Shown: positions 1-8,568 of the stretch, one piece after another
How positions within the stretch are numbered: the stretch's first letter is position 1
Layout: each line of letters begins with the position of its first letter
Source: Gammaproteobacteria bacterium
GTDB lineage: Bacteria; Pseudomonadota; Gammaproteobacteria; Steroidobacterales; Woeseiaceae
Length of the DNA: 64,000 nt
Direction: 5' to 3'
Assembly: GCA_024639825.1 (NCBI GenBank)
Contig: JAHEGH010000001.1
Span: 1 to 64,000 of the forward strand
Notes under the pieces: model-generated
What the model was told of the DNA's origin: nothing
The model's database searches: none
What the model saw: the letters and a program-made list of their open reading frames with translations, nothing else
Program-made: the position numbers and the translations under genes

Positions 1-71
1 TTCCGTTCGACTTGCATGTGTTAGGCATGCCGCCAGCGTTCAATCTGAGCCAGGATCAAACTCTTCAGTTT
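1..71 (-). rRNA. rrs: 16S ribosomal RNA, 5' end (truncated by window edge)
   Basis: Reverse complement reads AAACTGAAGAGTTTGATCCTGGCTCAGATTGAACGCTGGCGGCATGCCTAACACATGCAAGTCGAACGGAA, the canonical bacterial 16S 5' end. Confidence 0.98.
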
Positions 72-201
72 AAAGCTTTGAGCTTTTACTAAAGTGTAAT
101 CCCCACTCTAAATTACTATATAGAATTTAGGTTGGTTCTTACGCTTGATTTTGCCTTCGCAAAGTCCAGCGCAAGCACCCACACAAATTATCTGATTGAG
201 T

Positions 202-213
202 TGTTAAAGAACG
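202..213 (-). promoter_or_regulatory. boxA-like antitermination motif in rRNA leader
   Basis: Reverse complement CGTTCTTTAACA closely matches the rrn leader boxA TGCTCTTTAACA, upstream of 16S. Confidence 0.65.
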
Positions 214-264
214 AGCCCCTTTCGCGATCGGCCGTGGCCAATGTCTGAATGGGGCGGACCCACC

Positions 265-292
265 ATTATACAGGCGAAGGAGGTGTTAGCAA
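265..292 (-). promoter_or_regulatory. rRNA operon promoter P2 (proximal)
   Basis: Minus strand TTGCTA -16 bp- TATAAT. Confidence 0.6.
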
Positions 293-362
293 CAATCCTC
301 TTGCGCCTGCATGTACTTTTGGGGGTCGACTGAGATACACCGTGTCCCTCAGCGAGCCGCGC

Positions 363-413
363 ATTATACGGGCGAATCGAACCCCGTCAACACCTTTTTT
401 AAAGTTTTTTTTA
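363..413 (-). promoter_or_regulatory. rRNA operon promoter P1 (distal) with A/T-rich UP element
   Basis: Minus strand AAAAAAAACTTTAAAAAA tract, then TTGACG -16 bp- TATAAT followed by a GC-rich discriminator. Confidence 0.75.
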
Positions 414-653
414 CGGGGCCGAGCCCGGCCCTCAAAGGGCTGCTGTGCGGTTGGTTCCGCGGGCAATGATTGTGGCTTTTTCTCCGGGAATACTGGCTAT
501 TTGTCCCCCTGGGCCGCGGCCGGACCCGGACGGCAATGGGACTCCAGATATGGCCTGCTTCCACGATTTCCCGGAAACCGGCGATGGCGGCGCGCAGTAA
601 TTACGCCACCCGCCGGTACTTGAGCGCCACGCGGCCAATCGACACACAGCGCG

Positions 654-1841
654 TCAGCCCTGGTCTCGCTCGGCACGCCAGTCCTTGTATTCCTGCTGGT
701 CGATAAGCGCTTTAAGGAAGCGATCTCGCCTCAGTGTCTGGGGTATCAGCATCTGGCCGAAACGATCTTCCAGCTGCGTCATCGCCTCGGTAGCGCCCGC
801 ATAGTCCTGCGCTGCCGTCCTTGCCCTGAGCAAGGTCCACCAACTGAGCTCAAGCCCCGGCTCGACCTGAGTGGCGCTCAGCGCAAACGCCTGAGCTCGC
901 TCGAAATCGCCCAGCGCCATGGCAGACGTTGCTTTAAAGGCCTCAGAAACGCCGTCTTTCATACCCAGCGCCGATTCAAAGCGGTCGAGCTCAACGATCG
1001 CCTCCTCGAAGAGGTTGCGGCTAATGTAGTACGCGGAAAGACCCAGGCTGTACAGGGCGTCGCCCGGGAAGGCAGCGACCAGCGACTCTACGGCCTGATT
1101 CAGCCGCGCAGGATCCCCCAGACTGCGGCAGTACTGGTAGTTGAGCACCACGATATGGGGTTCGTTGCGAAGCACCGCCTCGAGCCCGTCATAAATCTGG
1201 AAGTAGCGCTGCGGATTCTGGTCGCGCACAGCTTTCAGGAGTTCGCCCACCTGGAATACCTGCCCGTCCGTGGGGTTCGGCGTCTTCATGATGCTGCGAA
1301 CGGAGGTCTTTGCGGGCATGGCCCTCACCAGCGAGTCGCCGACATCCTCACTGAACCAGCTCGAGTTGTAGTAATCGAACCAGTCCACGATCACCAGCTT
1401 GTTGCGGCTCCTGGTCAACTCATAGGAATGGTAAGAAAAGCGGTAGCCTTTCCCAGCGTAGCGCACGATGGCGCGCCCTTGCCCGTCCTGGAACTGAAAG
1501 GCGATGATCGTGCCAATAATCTCGCCCCCGGATTCCGCCTGGGTACGGGCGCGGGGAAATGAAGAAACGAATATCTCCTGCAGCGTGCCGGAAAAACCGG
1601 CAGCGAACTGCTCCCTCGCGTCAGCATCAATCACCCGTGTTCCGAAGATACGATTGATTAGCGCCTTCTCATTCACCGCCCGCTGAAACAGGTCAAACTT
1701 GTTTTCGTTCAGGCCATTGATAACGGCTTCGAACTGCTCGCGCATCTCCGCCTCGGCCGACTGTGCGGCTGCGAGCTGCGGAGCTGTTGCGAACACCAGC
1801 GCCGCTGCGGCGAAAGCCAAAATCCTGTTCACTGCCTGCAC
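654..1841 (-). CDS. Secreted TPR-like hypothetical protein
   Basis: 395 aa ORF with N-terminal signal peptide (MQAVNRILAFAAAALVFATAPQLAAAQ) and helical repeat-like C-terminal half. Confidence 0.8.
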   Translation of the reverse strand: MQAVNRILAFAAAALVFATAPQLAAAQSAEAEMREQFEAVINGLNENKFDLFQRAVNEKALINRIFGTRVIDADAREQFAAGFSGTLQEIFVSSFPRARTQAESGGEIIGTIIAFQFQDGQGRAIVRYAGKGYRFSYHSYELTRSRNKLVIVDWFDYYNSSWFSEDVGDSLVRAMPAKTSVRSIMKTPNPTDGQVFQVGELLKAVRDQNPQRYFQIYDGLEAVLRNEPHIVVLNYQYCRSLGDPARLNQAVESLVAAFPGDALYSLGLSAYYISRNLFEEAIVELDRFESALGMKDGVSEAFKATSAMALGDFERAQAFALSATQVEPGLELSWWTLLRARTAAQDYAGATEAMTQLEDRFGQMLIPQTLRRDRFLKALIDQQEYKDWRAERDQG

Positions 1842-1879
1842 CTCCTGCTTGTGCGGTTCTCAGGGCCGCAACCTGCAAC

Positions 1880-3079
1880 TCAGGCGAGAGTGACGCGTGC
1901 GAACTTGCGCTTACCCACCTGATATATATGCGTACTGCCTGCCTCTACATGCAAAGCGCGATCTTCGACGCGCTCTCCGTCTATTTTGACCGCACCCTGC
2001 TTGATCATGCGAAACGCTTCGGACGTGCTCTCGACCAGTCCGGCACCTCGAAGAAGGTGCGCAATGCCCAGCTTTCCGTCCGCAGCGTCCAGCGAGACCT
2101 CGGGGATCTCGTCAGGCATCGCGCCTTTCTGGAAGCGCGAAATAAACTCCTGGCGAGCACTCTCAGCCGCGGCCTCATCATGGAATCTGGCAACTATTTC
2201 CATGCCAAGTTCAAATTTTGCGTCGCGCGGATTCATGCCGTCGGCAACGGCCTTTTTCAATGCGGCAATGTCATCGAGTGACCGGAAGCTCAGAACCTCG
2301 AAATAGCGCCACATCAGATCATCAGAAATCGACATGAGTTTGCCAAACATCTCGCCCGGCGACTCCGTGATTCCAATGTAATTTCCCAGAGATTTTGACA
2401 TCTTCTGAACACCGTCGAGTCCTTCAAGTAGCGGCGTCGTCATGACGATCTGCGGTTGCTGGCCAAAGTCCTGCTGCAACTGGCGACCGACGAGCAGGTT
2501 GAACTTCTGGTCGGTACCGCCCAGCTCGACATCGGCCTTCAGGGCAACCGAGTCATAACCCTGGACAAGTGGGTAGAGAAATTCATGAATGGAAATCGAC
2601 TGACCGCTCTTATAACGCTTACTGAAATCGTCGCGCTCGAGCATGCGGGCGACCGTATGCCGTGCCGCGAGCTTGATTAGCCCGGCCGCATCCATATCCC
2701 CCATCCAGTTGGAATTGAACTCGACGCGGGTCAGTTCGGGGTCGAGAATCTTGAATATCTGGCTTTCATAGGTCTCCGCATTTGCCTTGATCTCTTCTGG
2801 CGTCAGCGGCGGACGCGTGGCGTTCTTGCCTGACGGGTCGCCGATCATGCCCGTGAAGTCACCAATCAGGAAGACGACCTCATGGCCCAGCAGCTGGAAC
2901 TGACGCATCTTGTTGATCAGCACGGTGTGCCCGATATGCAGGTCCGGCGCGGTCGGGTCAAAACCGGCTTTCACAACCAGCGGCCGACCCTGTTGCAGCT
3001 TCGCCTCGAGCCCGTCCTCGGGCAATACCTCATCCGTGCCGCGGCTAAGCTCCGCGATTTGTTCCTTAATACTGCTCAT
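1880..3079 (-). CDS. tyrS: Tyrosyl-tRNA synthetase
   Basis: [30 protein letters not shown] motif and C-terminal S4-like domain; start trimmed to MSSIKEQ. Confidence 0.96.
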   Translation of the reverse strand: MSSIKEQIAELSRGTDEVLPEDGLEAKLQQGRPLVVKAGFDPTAPDLHIGHTVLINKMRQFQLLGHEVVFLIGDFTGMIGDPSGKNATRPPLTPEEIKANAETYESQIFKILDPELTRVEFNSNWMGDMDAAGLIKLAARHTVARMLERDDFSKRYKSGQSISIHEFLYPLVQGYDSVALKADVELGGTDQKFNLLVGRQLQQDFGQQPQIVMTTPLLEGLDGVQKMSKSLGNYIGITESPGEMFGKLMSISDDLMWRYFEVLSFRSLDDIAALKKAVADGMNPRDAKFELGMEIVARFHDEAAAESARQEFISRFQKGAMPDEIPEVSLDAADGKLGIAHLLRGAGLVESTSEAFRMIKQGAVKIDGERVEDRALHVEAGSTHIYQVGKRKFARVTLA

Positions 3080-3231
3080 TATCCAGTGTCTTTTGACGCA
3101 CCTGGCGCGCCAGCCTGTGGGTGCGGCGCGAGCCGCAATTCGATTTCGCGCACTGTAGCATCCTCCTACAGTTTTGACCTCCAAAATACCAAACGGTAGA
3201 GTAGCGGCATCCATAACACGGGGACGCAGAC

Positions 3232-4626
3232 TTGAGTCGTCAGGCCAGCCCACTTCTACACGATTACAAGCCGTCTGCTGCCAGAAAGCCCGCTAAATCC
3301 AAAGCCATCCAGTGGTTTGCGGTGGGCCTCGGTATTCCCCTCATGGGCATCGCACTCTTCACCGGCCTGAGCACCGACGAACCGCAGCCGGCTCTGCCGG
3401 AGACACCGGTCATGGTCGCCGCCGATACAGCGGTGCTGTCTGTCGAAGAGCTTGATGCAGCCGACATCACCCGCGATGCGATCCAGCCGGAAGTCGTGAC
3501 TGAACCTGAGCCGGTTTTCGACAGGCTGTCACTGACCGTCGGCCGCGGCGACACCATGGAAAAGCTGTTCCGCCGCAATAGCCTCGACATCGGCCAGCTG
3601 ATGACTATCGCCCAGCTCGACGAAGCGAAGAAGCGCTTCCGCCGCATAAAGCCCGGCGATGTTTTTGAGGTCACCCACGATGCGGGCAAAATTGTCAGCC
3701 TGTACTCAAAACTCGACCTGACCAACGCTCTGCAGATTGAGCGTCAGGATGAGGGCTTTACAGCGAAAATCATTGAACGGCCGATAGAGATACGCAAGCG
3801 TCACGCCTACGGTGTCATTGAGAGCTCGTTGTTTGAAAGCGCGGCGCAGGCCGGCTTGTCCGACAGGACAATCATGAACGTTGCCGGCATCTTTGCGTGG
3901 GACGTTGACTTCATTCTGGACATTCGTTCGGGCGATAACTATTACGTGCAGTTCGAGGAAATCTGGCAGGACGGTGAGTTCGTCGCCGATGGCGAAATCA
4001 TAGCCGCCGAGTTCAACAACAATGGCCGCCAGATCCGGGCCATTCGTTTTAAGGACAAAGATAACGTAACCGACTACTTCACACCCGATGGCAACAGCGT
4101 GCGCAAAGCTTTCATCCGGGCACCTGTCGACTTCACACGCATCAGCTCAAACTTCAATCCAAACCGGCGCCATCCCATCCTTAACACGATTCGCGCTCAC
4201 CGCGGTGTCGATTATGCAGCGCCGCGCGGCACACCCATTAAGGCGGCCGGCGACGGCAAGGTCATCTTCCGCGGCAACAAGTCCGGTTACGGCAAGGTGG
4301 TCATCGTGCAGCACGGTGGCAACATCACGACCCTGTACGCGCATATGTCGAGTTTTGCCGCGAAAGCGCGCGTCGGTTCACGAGTCCGGCAGGGACAGAC
4401 CATCGGCTATGTCGGCATGACCGGACTTGCTACGGCCAATCATCTGCACTACGAATATCGCCTTAATGGCGTGCATCGGAACCCGCGCACAGTCTCATTA
4501 CCCGACGCTGAACCGATCAAGGCAGAATACCGCCAGCAGTTCCTCACCGAGGCAGCCCCGATTCTCGAAGAACTCGAAGAGTTCAAGAGCACCAAGGTAG
4601 CGTCGATCGCCTTCAACACTCAGTAG
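3232..4626 (+). CDS. Murein DD-endopeptidase, M23 family, with OapA/LysM-like region
   Basis: [22 protein letters not shown]...[18 protein letters not shown]...[12 protein letters not shown]23 metallopeptidase motifs; TTG start. Confidence 0.93.
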   Translation: MSRQASPLLHDYKPSAARKPAKSKAIQWFAVGLGIPLMGIALFTGLSTDEPQPALPETPVMVAADTAVLSVEELDAADITRDAIQPEVVTEPEPVFDRLSLTVGRGDTMEKLFRRNSLDIGQLMTIAQLDEAKKRFRRIKPGDVFEVTHDAGKIVSLYSKLDLTNALQIERQDEGFTAKIIERPIEIRKRHAYGVIESSLFESAAQAGLSDRTIMNVAGIFAWDVDFILDIRSGDNYYVQFEEIWQDGEFVADGEIIAAEFNNNGRQIRAIRFKDKDNVTDYFTPDGNSVRKAFIRAPVDFTRISSNFNPNRRHPILNTIRAHRGVDYAAPRGTPIKAAGDGKVIFRGNKSGYGKVVIVQHGGNITTLYAHMSSFAAKARVGSRVRQGQTIGYVGMTGLATANHLHYEYRLNGVHRNPRTVSLPDAEPIKAEYRQQFLTEAAPILEELEEFKSTKVASIAFNTQ

Positions 4627-4630
4627 CGGC

Positions 4631-5734
4631 ATGCCCGATCTCTACATTGGCCTGATGTCCGGCACGAGCATGGATGGCATTGACGCCGTGCTTGTCAGTT
4701 TCGATGCGCGCGGCATCAACATCATGGCAACACATGAGAAGGCCTATCCTGACACGCTGCGCCGCGCACTGCTTAATGCCGTCACGACACCGGTTGACCA
4801 GCCAATCGAAAACATCGGGTCTATTGACCGACAGGTCGGCGAGTGCTTCCGTGATGTCACCCTGGAACTGCTGAGTAAAGCCGGCGTCGAGGCCGGCGAT
4901 GTTCGCGCCGTGGGTAGTCACGGCCAGACGGTCCGCCACCAGCCCGATGCCGTCACTCCCTACTCATTGCAGATCGGCAATCCAGCAACGATCGCGAGCG
5001 GGACCGGGATAACCACTGTCGCCGACTTCCGAAGCGCGGATATTGCGGCGGGCGGCCAGGGCGCACCGCTGGTCCCTCCCTTTCACGAATGGTTGTTCGG
5101 TGGCACTGGGAACGCGCGCGTCATTTTGAATATCGGCGGCATTTCCAACATCACGATATTGGGCGCGGACGACGCGCCGGTCGTTGGATTCGACACCGGC
5201 CCCGGTAATACCCTGCTCGACCGCTGGATTCAGCGGCACCGCAAGACAACATTCGATCGCAATGGTGACTGGGCTGCCTCGGGATCCTGCATCCAAATGC
5301 TCCTGGAGCAGTTGCTCTCCTATCCCTACTTCGAACTCGGGCCGCCAAAGAGCACCGGGCTTGAGGACTTCAATCTCGAGTGGTTATTGCAGCACAACAT
5401 CGAGACTTACGATCCGGCAGACGTTCAGGCCACGCTGGCAGAGCTAACCGCTCGCTCCGTTGCGGACAGCGTTCAACAGTTCGCGTCCGGGACGGAGGAA
5501 CTCTACGTATGCGGTGGCGGCGCGCACAACATGGACCTGTCGCGGCGCCTGGCGCGTAACCTGCCGGACACAAGAATCGCCACGACCGCCGCCGTGGGGC
5601 TCGACCCGGACTGGGTTGAGGCCGTCGCATTCGCCTGGCTGGCCATGCGCACCATGAACAACGAAACCGGGAACCTCCCGAGTGTGACCGGTGCAAGGCA
5701 CAAGGTAGTCCTTGGCACGGTACACTCGCCCTGA
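4631..5734 (+). CDS. anmK: Anhydro-N-acetylmuramic acid kinase
   Basis: MPDLYIGLMSGTSMDGIDAVL; GSHGQTVRH; FDTGPGNTLLDRWI. Confidence 0.96.
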   Translation: MPDLYIGLMSGTSMDGIDAVLVSFDARGINIMATHEKAYPDTLRRALLNAVTTPVDQPIENIGSIDRQVGECFRDVTLELLSKAGVEAGDVRAVGSHGQTVRHQPDAVTPYSLQIGNPATIASGTGITTVADFRSADIAAGGQGAPLVPPFHEWLFGGTGNARVILNIGGISNITILGADDAPVVGFDTGPGNTLLDRWIQRHRKTTFDRNGDWAASGSCIQMLLEQLLSYPYFELGPPKSTGLEDFNLEWLLQHNIETYDPADVQATLAELTARSVADSVQQFASGTEELYVCGGGAHNMDLSRRLARNLPDTRIATTAAVGLDPDWVEAVAFAWLAMRTMNNETGNLPSVTGARHKVVLGTVHSP

Positions 5735-5735
5735 A

Positions 5736-7790
5736 ATGAACGAGCTTTACATCAATCGCGAACTCAGCCTCCTGGAGTTCCATAAACGAGTACTCGCTCA
5801 GGCACTCGACCCGAATTTGCCCCTCCTCGAGAGGCTGCGCTTCCTGTGCATCAGTTGCACCAACCTCGACGAGTTCTTCGAAATTCGCGTTGCCGGGTTA
5901 AAGCAGCGCATGGAGATTGGTGCGCCCGCGCAGGGCCCCGAAAAAATACCGGCCCAGGAGGTGTTCAACACGCTTCGCCAGGAAGTCGCGGAGCTCGTGC
6001 GCCAGCAGTATGAATTGCTTAACAAGGTCATGTTCCCGGAACTGACCAAGGCTGGCGTCCGTTTTGTCCAGAGCCACGAGTGGAATGGCGAGCAGCAGGA
6101 ATGGCTGAGCCACTACTTCGACGAACAGGTTGTGCCGGTACTCACGCCCCTTACTTTCGATCCATCGCGGCCATTTCCGCGCATCCTGAACAAGAGCCTG
6201 AACTTCATCGTGCGCCTGCATGGACGAGACGCGTTCGGGCGACGCCGGCATCGCGGCATGGTGCAGGCGCCGCGCTCTCTGCCGCGCATTATTGAACTGC
6301 CCGAACATCTCAGCGAACCCGGCGAACACAACTATGTGTTCCTTTCTTCGGTCATTCGCGTGCACGTCGATCGTCTGTTCCCCGGACTTGATGTTGGCGG
6401 CTGCCACCAGTTCCGCGTGACCCGCAATAGCGACCTCTATATTGATGACGAGGAAGTCAGCGATCTCGTTCGGGCGCTCGAGGGCCAGCTTGAAGCCAGT
6501 CGTTATGGTGCGGCAGTGCGTATTGAGATCGGGCACGAGTGCCCCGAAGATCTGCAGGAGTTCCTGCTTGATCATTTCAGCCTGCAGGAACACGACATGT
6601 ACCTGGTCGAGGGGCCGGTTAACCTGAACCGACTGAGTACCGTTTGCGGGCTTACGGACCGACCCGAGTTGCTGTATCCCCCGTTCACCCAGGGCATGCC
6701 AGACGATCTGCTCACGGACGAGACCATCTTCGAGGTCCTGTCGAAAAAGAATGTGCTGCTTCATCATCCTTACCAGTCGTTCGCGCCGGTCATCGACTTC
6801 ATTGCGCTGGCGGCAGTCGACCCCGATGTGCTCGCCATCAAGCAAACGCTGTATCGGACCGGTGCCGACTCACCGATTGTCGATCACCTTGTTACAGCGG
6901 CGCGGGCTGGCAAGGAAGTGACGGTAGTGGTTGAGCTCATGGCGCGTTTTGATGAAGCGGCGAATATCGCGCTGGCCAACCGTCTGCAGGAGGCTGGCGC
7001 CCATGTGGTTTATGGTCTGGTCGGTTTCAAGACTCACGCCAAGATGCTCCTCGTCGTGCGGCGTGAGGACGACAGGCTTATCCGCTACGTCCACCTGGGA
7101 ACGGGCAATTACCACCATGCAACGACGTCCGTGTATACAGACTACGGGTACCTCTCGAGCAGCCAGCGCCTCGGCGAGGATGTGCACAAGTTGTTCCTGC
7201 AGTTGACGAGCCTGACCGAGGCCGTCGGCATGACGCGCATGCTTGCCTCACCATTCAGCCTGTTCGATGCACTGATCGACAAGATAAGGCGAGAGACAGA
7301 GAACGCGAAGGCCGGAAAAGAGGCGCGTATCATCGCCAAAGTTAACTCGCTGAACGAACCGCAGCTGGTCGACGCGCTCTACGAAGCATCGCAGGCCGGT
7401 GTCAGGGTCGACCTTATTATCCGGGGCATTTGTTCGCTGCGGCCCGGCGTTAAAGGGCTTTCTGAAAACATTCACGTACGCTCTATCGTCGGCCGCTTCC
7501 TGGAACATTCGCGGGTTTACTATTTTTTCAACGACGGCGACGAAGAGTTCTATTGTTCAAGTGCCGACTGGATGGAGCGCAATATGTTCCGTCGCAATGA
7601 GTCGTGCTTTGAGATTCGCCAGAAGGCGATGAAGGACATGCTTCGCAAGCACCTCGAGCTGTTCCTGGCCGACAACTGCCAGGCGTGGGTGCTCCATGGC
7701 GATGGCAACTACGAACGGCTGACACCGGGGAAGAAAAAACGCATTTCAGCGCAGGATATCTTCCTGGAAGAACTGACTGCCCAGACCTGA
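5736..7790 (+). CDS. ppk1: Polyphosphate kinase 1
   Basis: NRELSLLEFHKRVLAQA; HHPYQSF; KQTLYRTGADSPIV; FKTHAKMLLVVRRE; start trimmed to MNELYINREL. Confidence 0.97.
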   Translation: MNELYINRELSLLEFHKRVLAQALDPNLPLLERLRFLCISCTNLDEFFEIRVAGLKQRMEIGAPAQGPEKIPAQEVFNTLRQEVAELVRQQYELLNKVMFPELTKAGVRFVQSHEWNGEQQEWLSHYFDEQVVPVLTPLTFDPSRPFPRILNKSLNFIVRLHGRDAFGRRRHRGMVQAPRSLPRIIELPEHLSEPGEHNYVFLSSVIRVHVDRLFPGLDVGGCHQFRVTRNSDLYIDDEEVSDLVRALEGQLEASRYGAAVRIEIGHECPEDLQEFLLDHFSLQEHDMYLVEGPVNLNRLSTVCGLTDRPELLYPPFTQGMPDDLLTDETIFEVLSKKNVLLHHPYQSFAPVIDFIALAAVDPDVLAIKQTLYRTGADSPIVDHLVTAARAGKEVTVVVELMARFDEAANIALANRLQEAGAHVVYGLVGFKTHAKMLLVVRREDDRLIRYVHLGTGNYHHATTSVYTDYGYLSSSQRLGEDVHKLFLQLTSLTEAVGMTRMLASPFSLFDALIDKIRRETENAKAGKEARIIAKVNSLNEPQLVDALYEASQAGVRVDLIIRGICSLRPGVKGLSENIHVRSIVGRFLEHSRVYYFFNDGDEEFYCSSADWMERNMFRRNESCFEIRQKAMKDMLRKHLELFLADNCQAWVLHGDGNYERLTPGKKKRISAQDIFLEELTAQT

Positions 7791-7805
7791 CCGTGACCTC
7801 TGCCG

Positions 7806-8420
7806 CTAGTCTGCGGCGTGCGTGCGCCTGAATTCGTTGAGGACCGAGTCGATCAGTGTGTCGATGAGTTTTACCATCGAGAACGCGCCGCCCAGGTAGA
7901 GCTTGCCGGTCAGCGCCAGGATGCAAATACCGTGGATACCGCTCCACAAGGCCGTCGCCGTATGGTCGACCTCCTGGGAAATGTGATTGGGCGATAGCTC
8001 GCGAAGGTTTTCGGCAACCATCTCGAACAGGACGTCACGCCTTACCTTCATGAGTTCCGGTGTCGGTAGCCCACGCGGTGCCTGGTGCTCAAACACCAGC
8101 CGCCACCGATCCGGATGCTCCGTGGCGAAGTCCACGTAGACCGCCGCCATCGTCCGAATACGGGCCTCGGCGCTGCGCTTTTTCTTCACGTTCTTCTGGA
8201 TAAGCACCGCCATCTCGTCGATCGTCCTGGCATTCAGGTGGATGACGATATCGTCGAAATTGCGGAAGACGTGGTAAAGCGTCCCCACCGTGTAGCCGAT
8301 CTTTGCGGCCACCTTCCTCGCGGTCAATGACTTGAACCCCTCGGTCTCAACGATCTTCGCGGATGCGTCGATCGCCATCTTGCGGATTTCGTCCCGGCTG
8401 TGCTCGCTGCGCCTGCCCAT
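7806..8420 (-). CDS. TetR/AcrR family transcriptional regulator
   Basis: N-terminal HTH: RDEIRKMAIDASAKIVETEGFKSLTARKVAAKIGYTVGTLYHVFRNFDDIVIHL. Confidence 0.93.
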   Translation of the reverse strand: MGRRSEHSRDEIRKMAIDASAKIVETEGFKSLTARKVAAKIGYTVGTLYHVFRNFDDIVIHLNARTIDEMAVLIQKNVKKKRSAEARIRTMAAVYVDFATEHPDRWRLVFEHQAPRGLPTPELMKVRRDVLFEMVAENLRELSPNHISQEVDHTATALWSGIHGICILALTGKLYLGGAFSMVKLIDTLIDSVLNEFRRTHAAD

Positions 8421-8470
8421 GCATTATGTCCAATAGATAGTGGCTTACCTAAGCGGAACAGTAACATTAT

Positions 8471-8485
8471 TTGAACATCGTTCAA
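8471..8485. promoter_or_regulatory. Palindromic operator copy 1
   Basis: TTGAAC-ATC-GTTCAA perfect inverted repeat in the divergent tetR/VIT-VWA intergenic region. Confidence 0.7.
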
Positions 8486-8499
8486 TAACCATGTATAAA

Positions 8500-8514
8500 T
8501 TAAACACCGTTTAA
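8500..8514. promoter_or_regulatory. Palindromic operator copy 2
   Basis: TTAAAC-ACC-GTTTAA inverted repeat, same 15-bp design as the flanking copies. Confidence 0.7.
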
Positions 8515-8540
8515 TAAAGCGGTTTTTATTTGGCTAGTAA

Positions 8541-8555
8541 TTGAACGATGTTTAA
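8541..8555. promoter_or_regulatory. Palindromic operator copy 3, abutting the RBS
   Basis: TTGAAC-GAT-GTTTAA, near-palindrome immediately upstream of AGGAG and the ATG at 8569. Confidence 0.7.
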
Positions 8556-8568
8556 TTAGGAGAACATC

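Noticed and set aside
249-623. 124-aa ORF across the rRNA promoter region
   Set aside because: Overlaps the strong tandem rRNA promoters and has no protein-like pattern.
5898-6845. 315-aa ORF antisense to ppk1
   Set aside because: Shadow ORF opposite conserved ppk1 codons.
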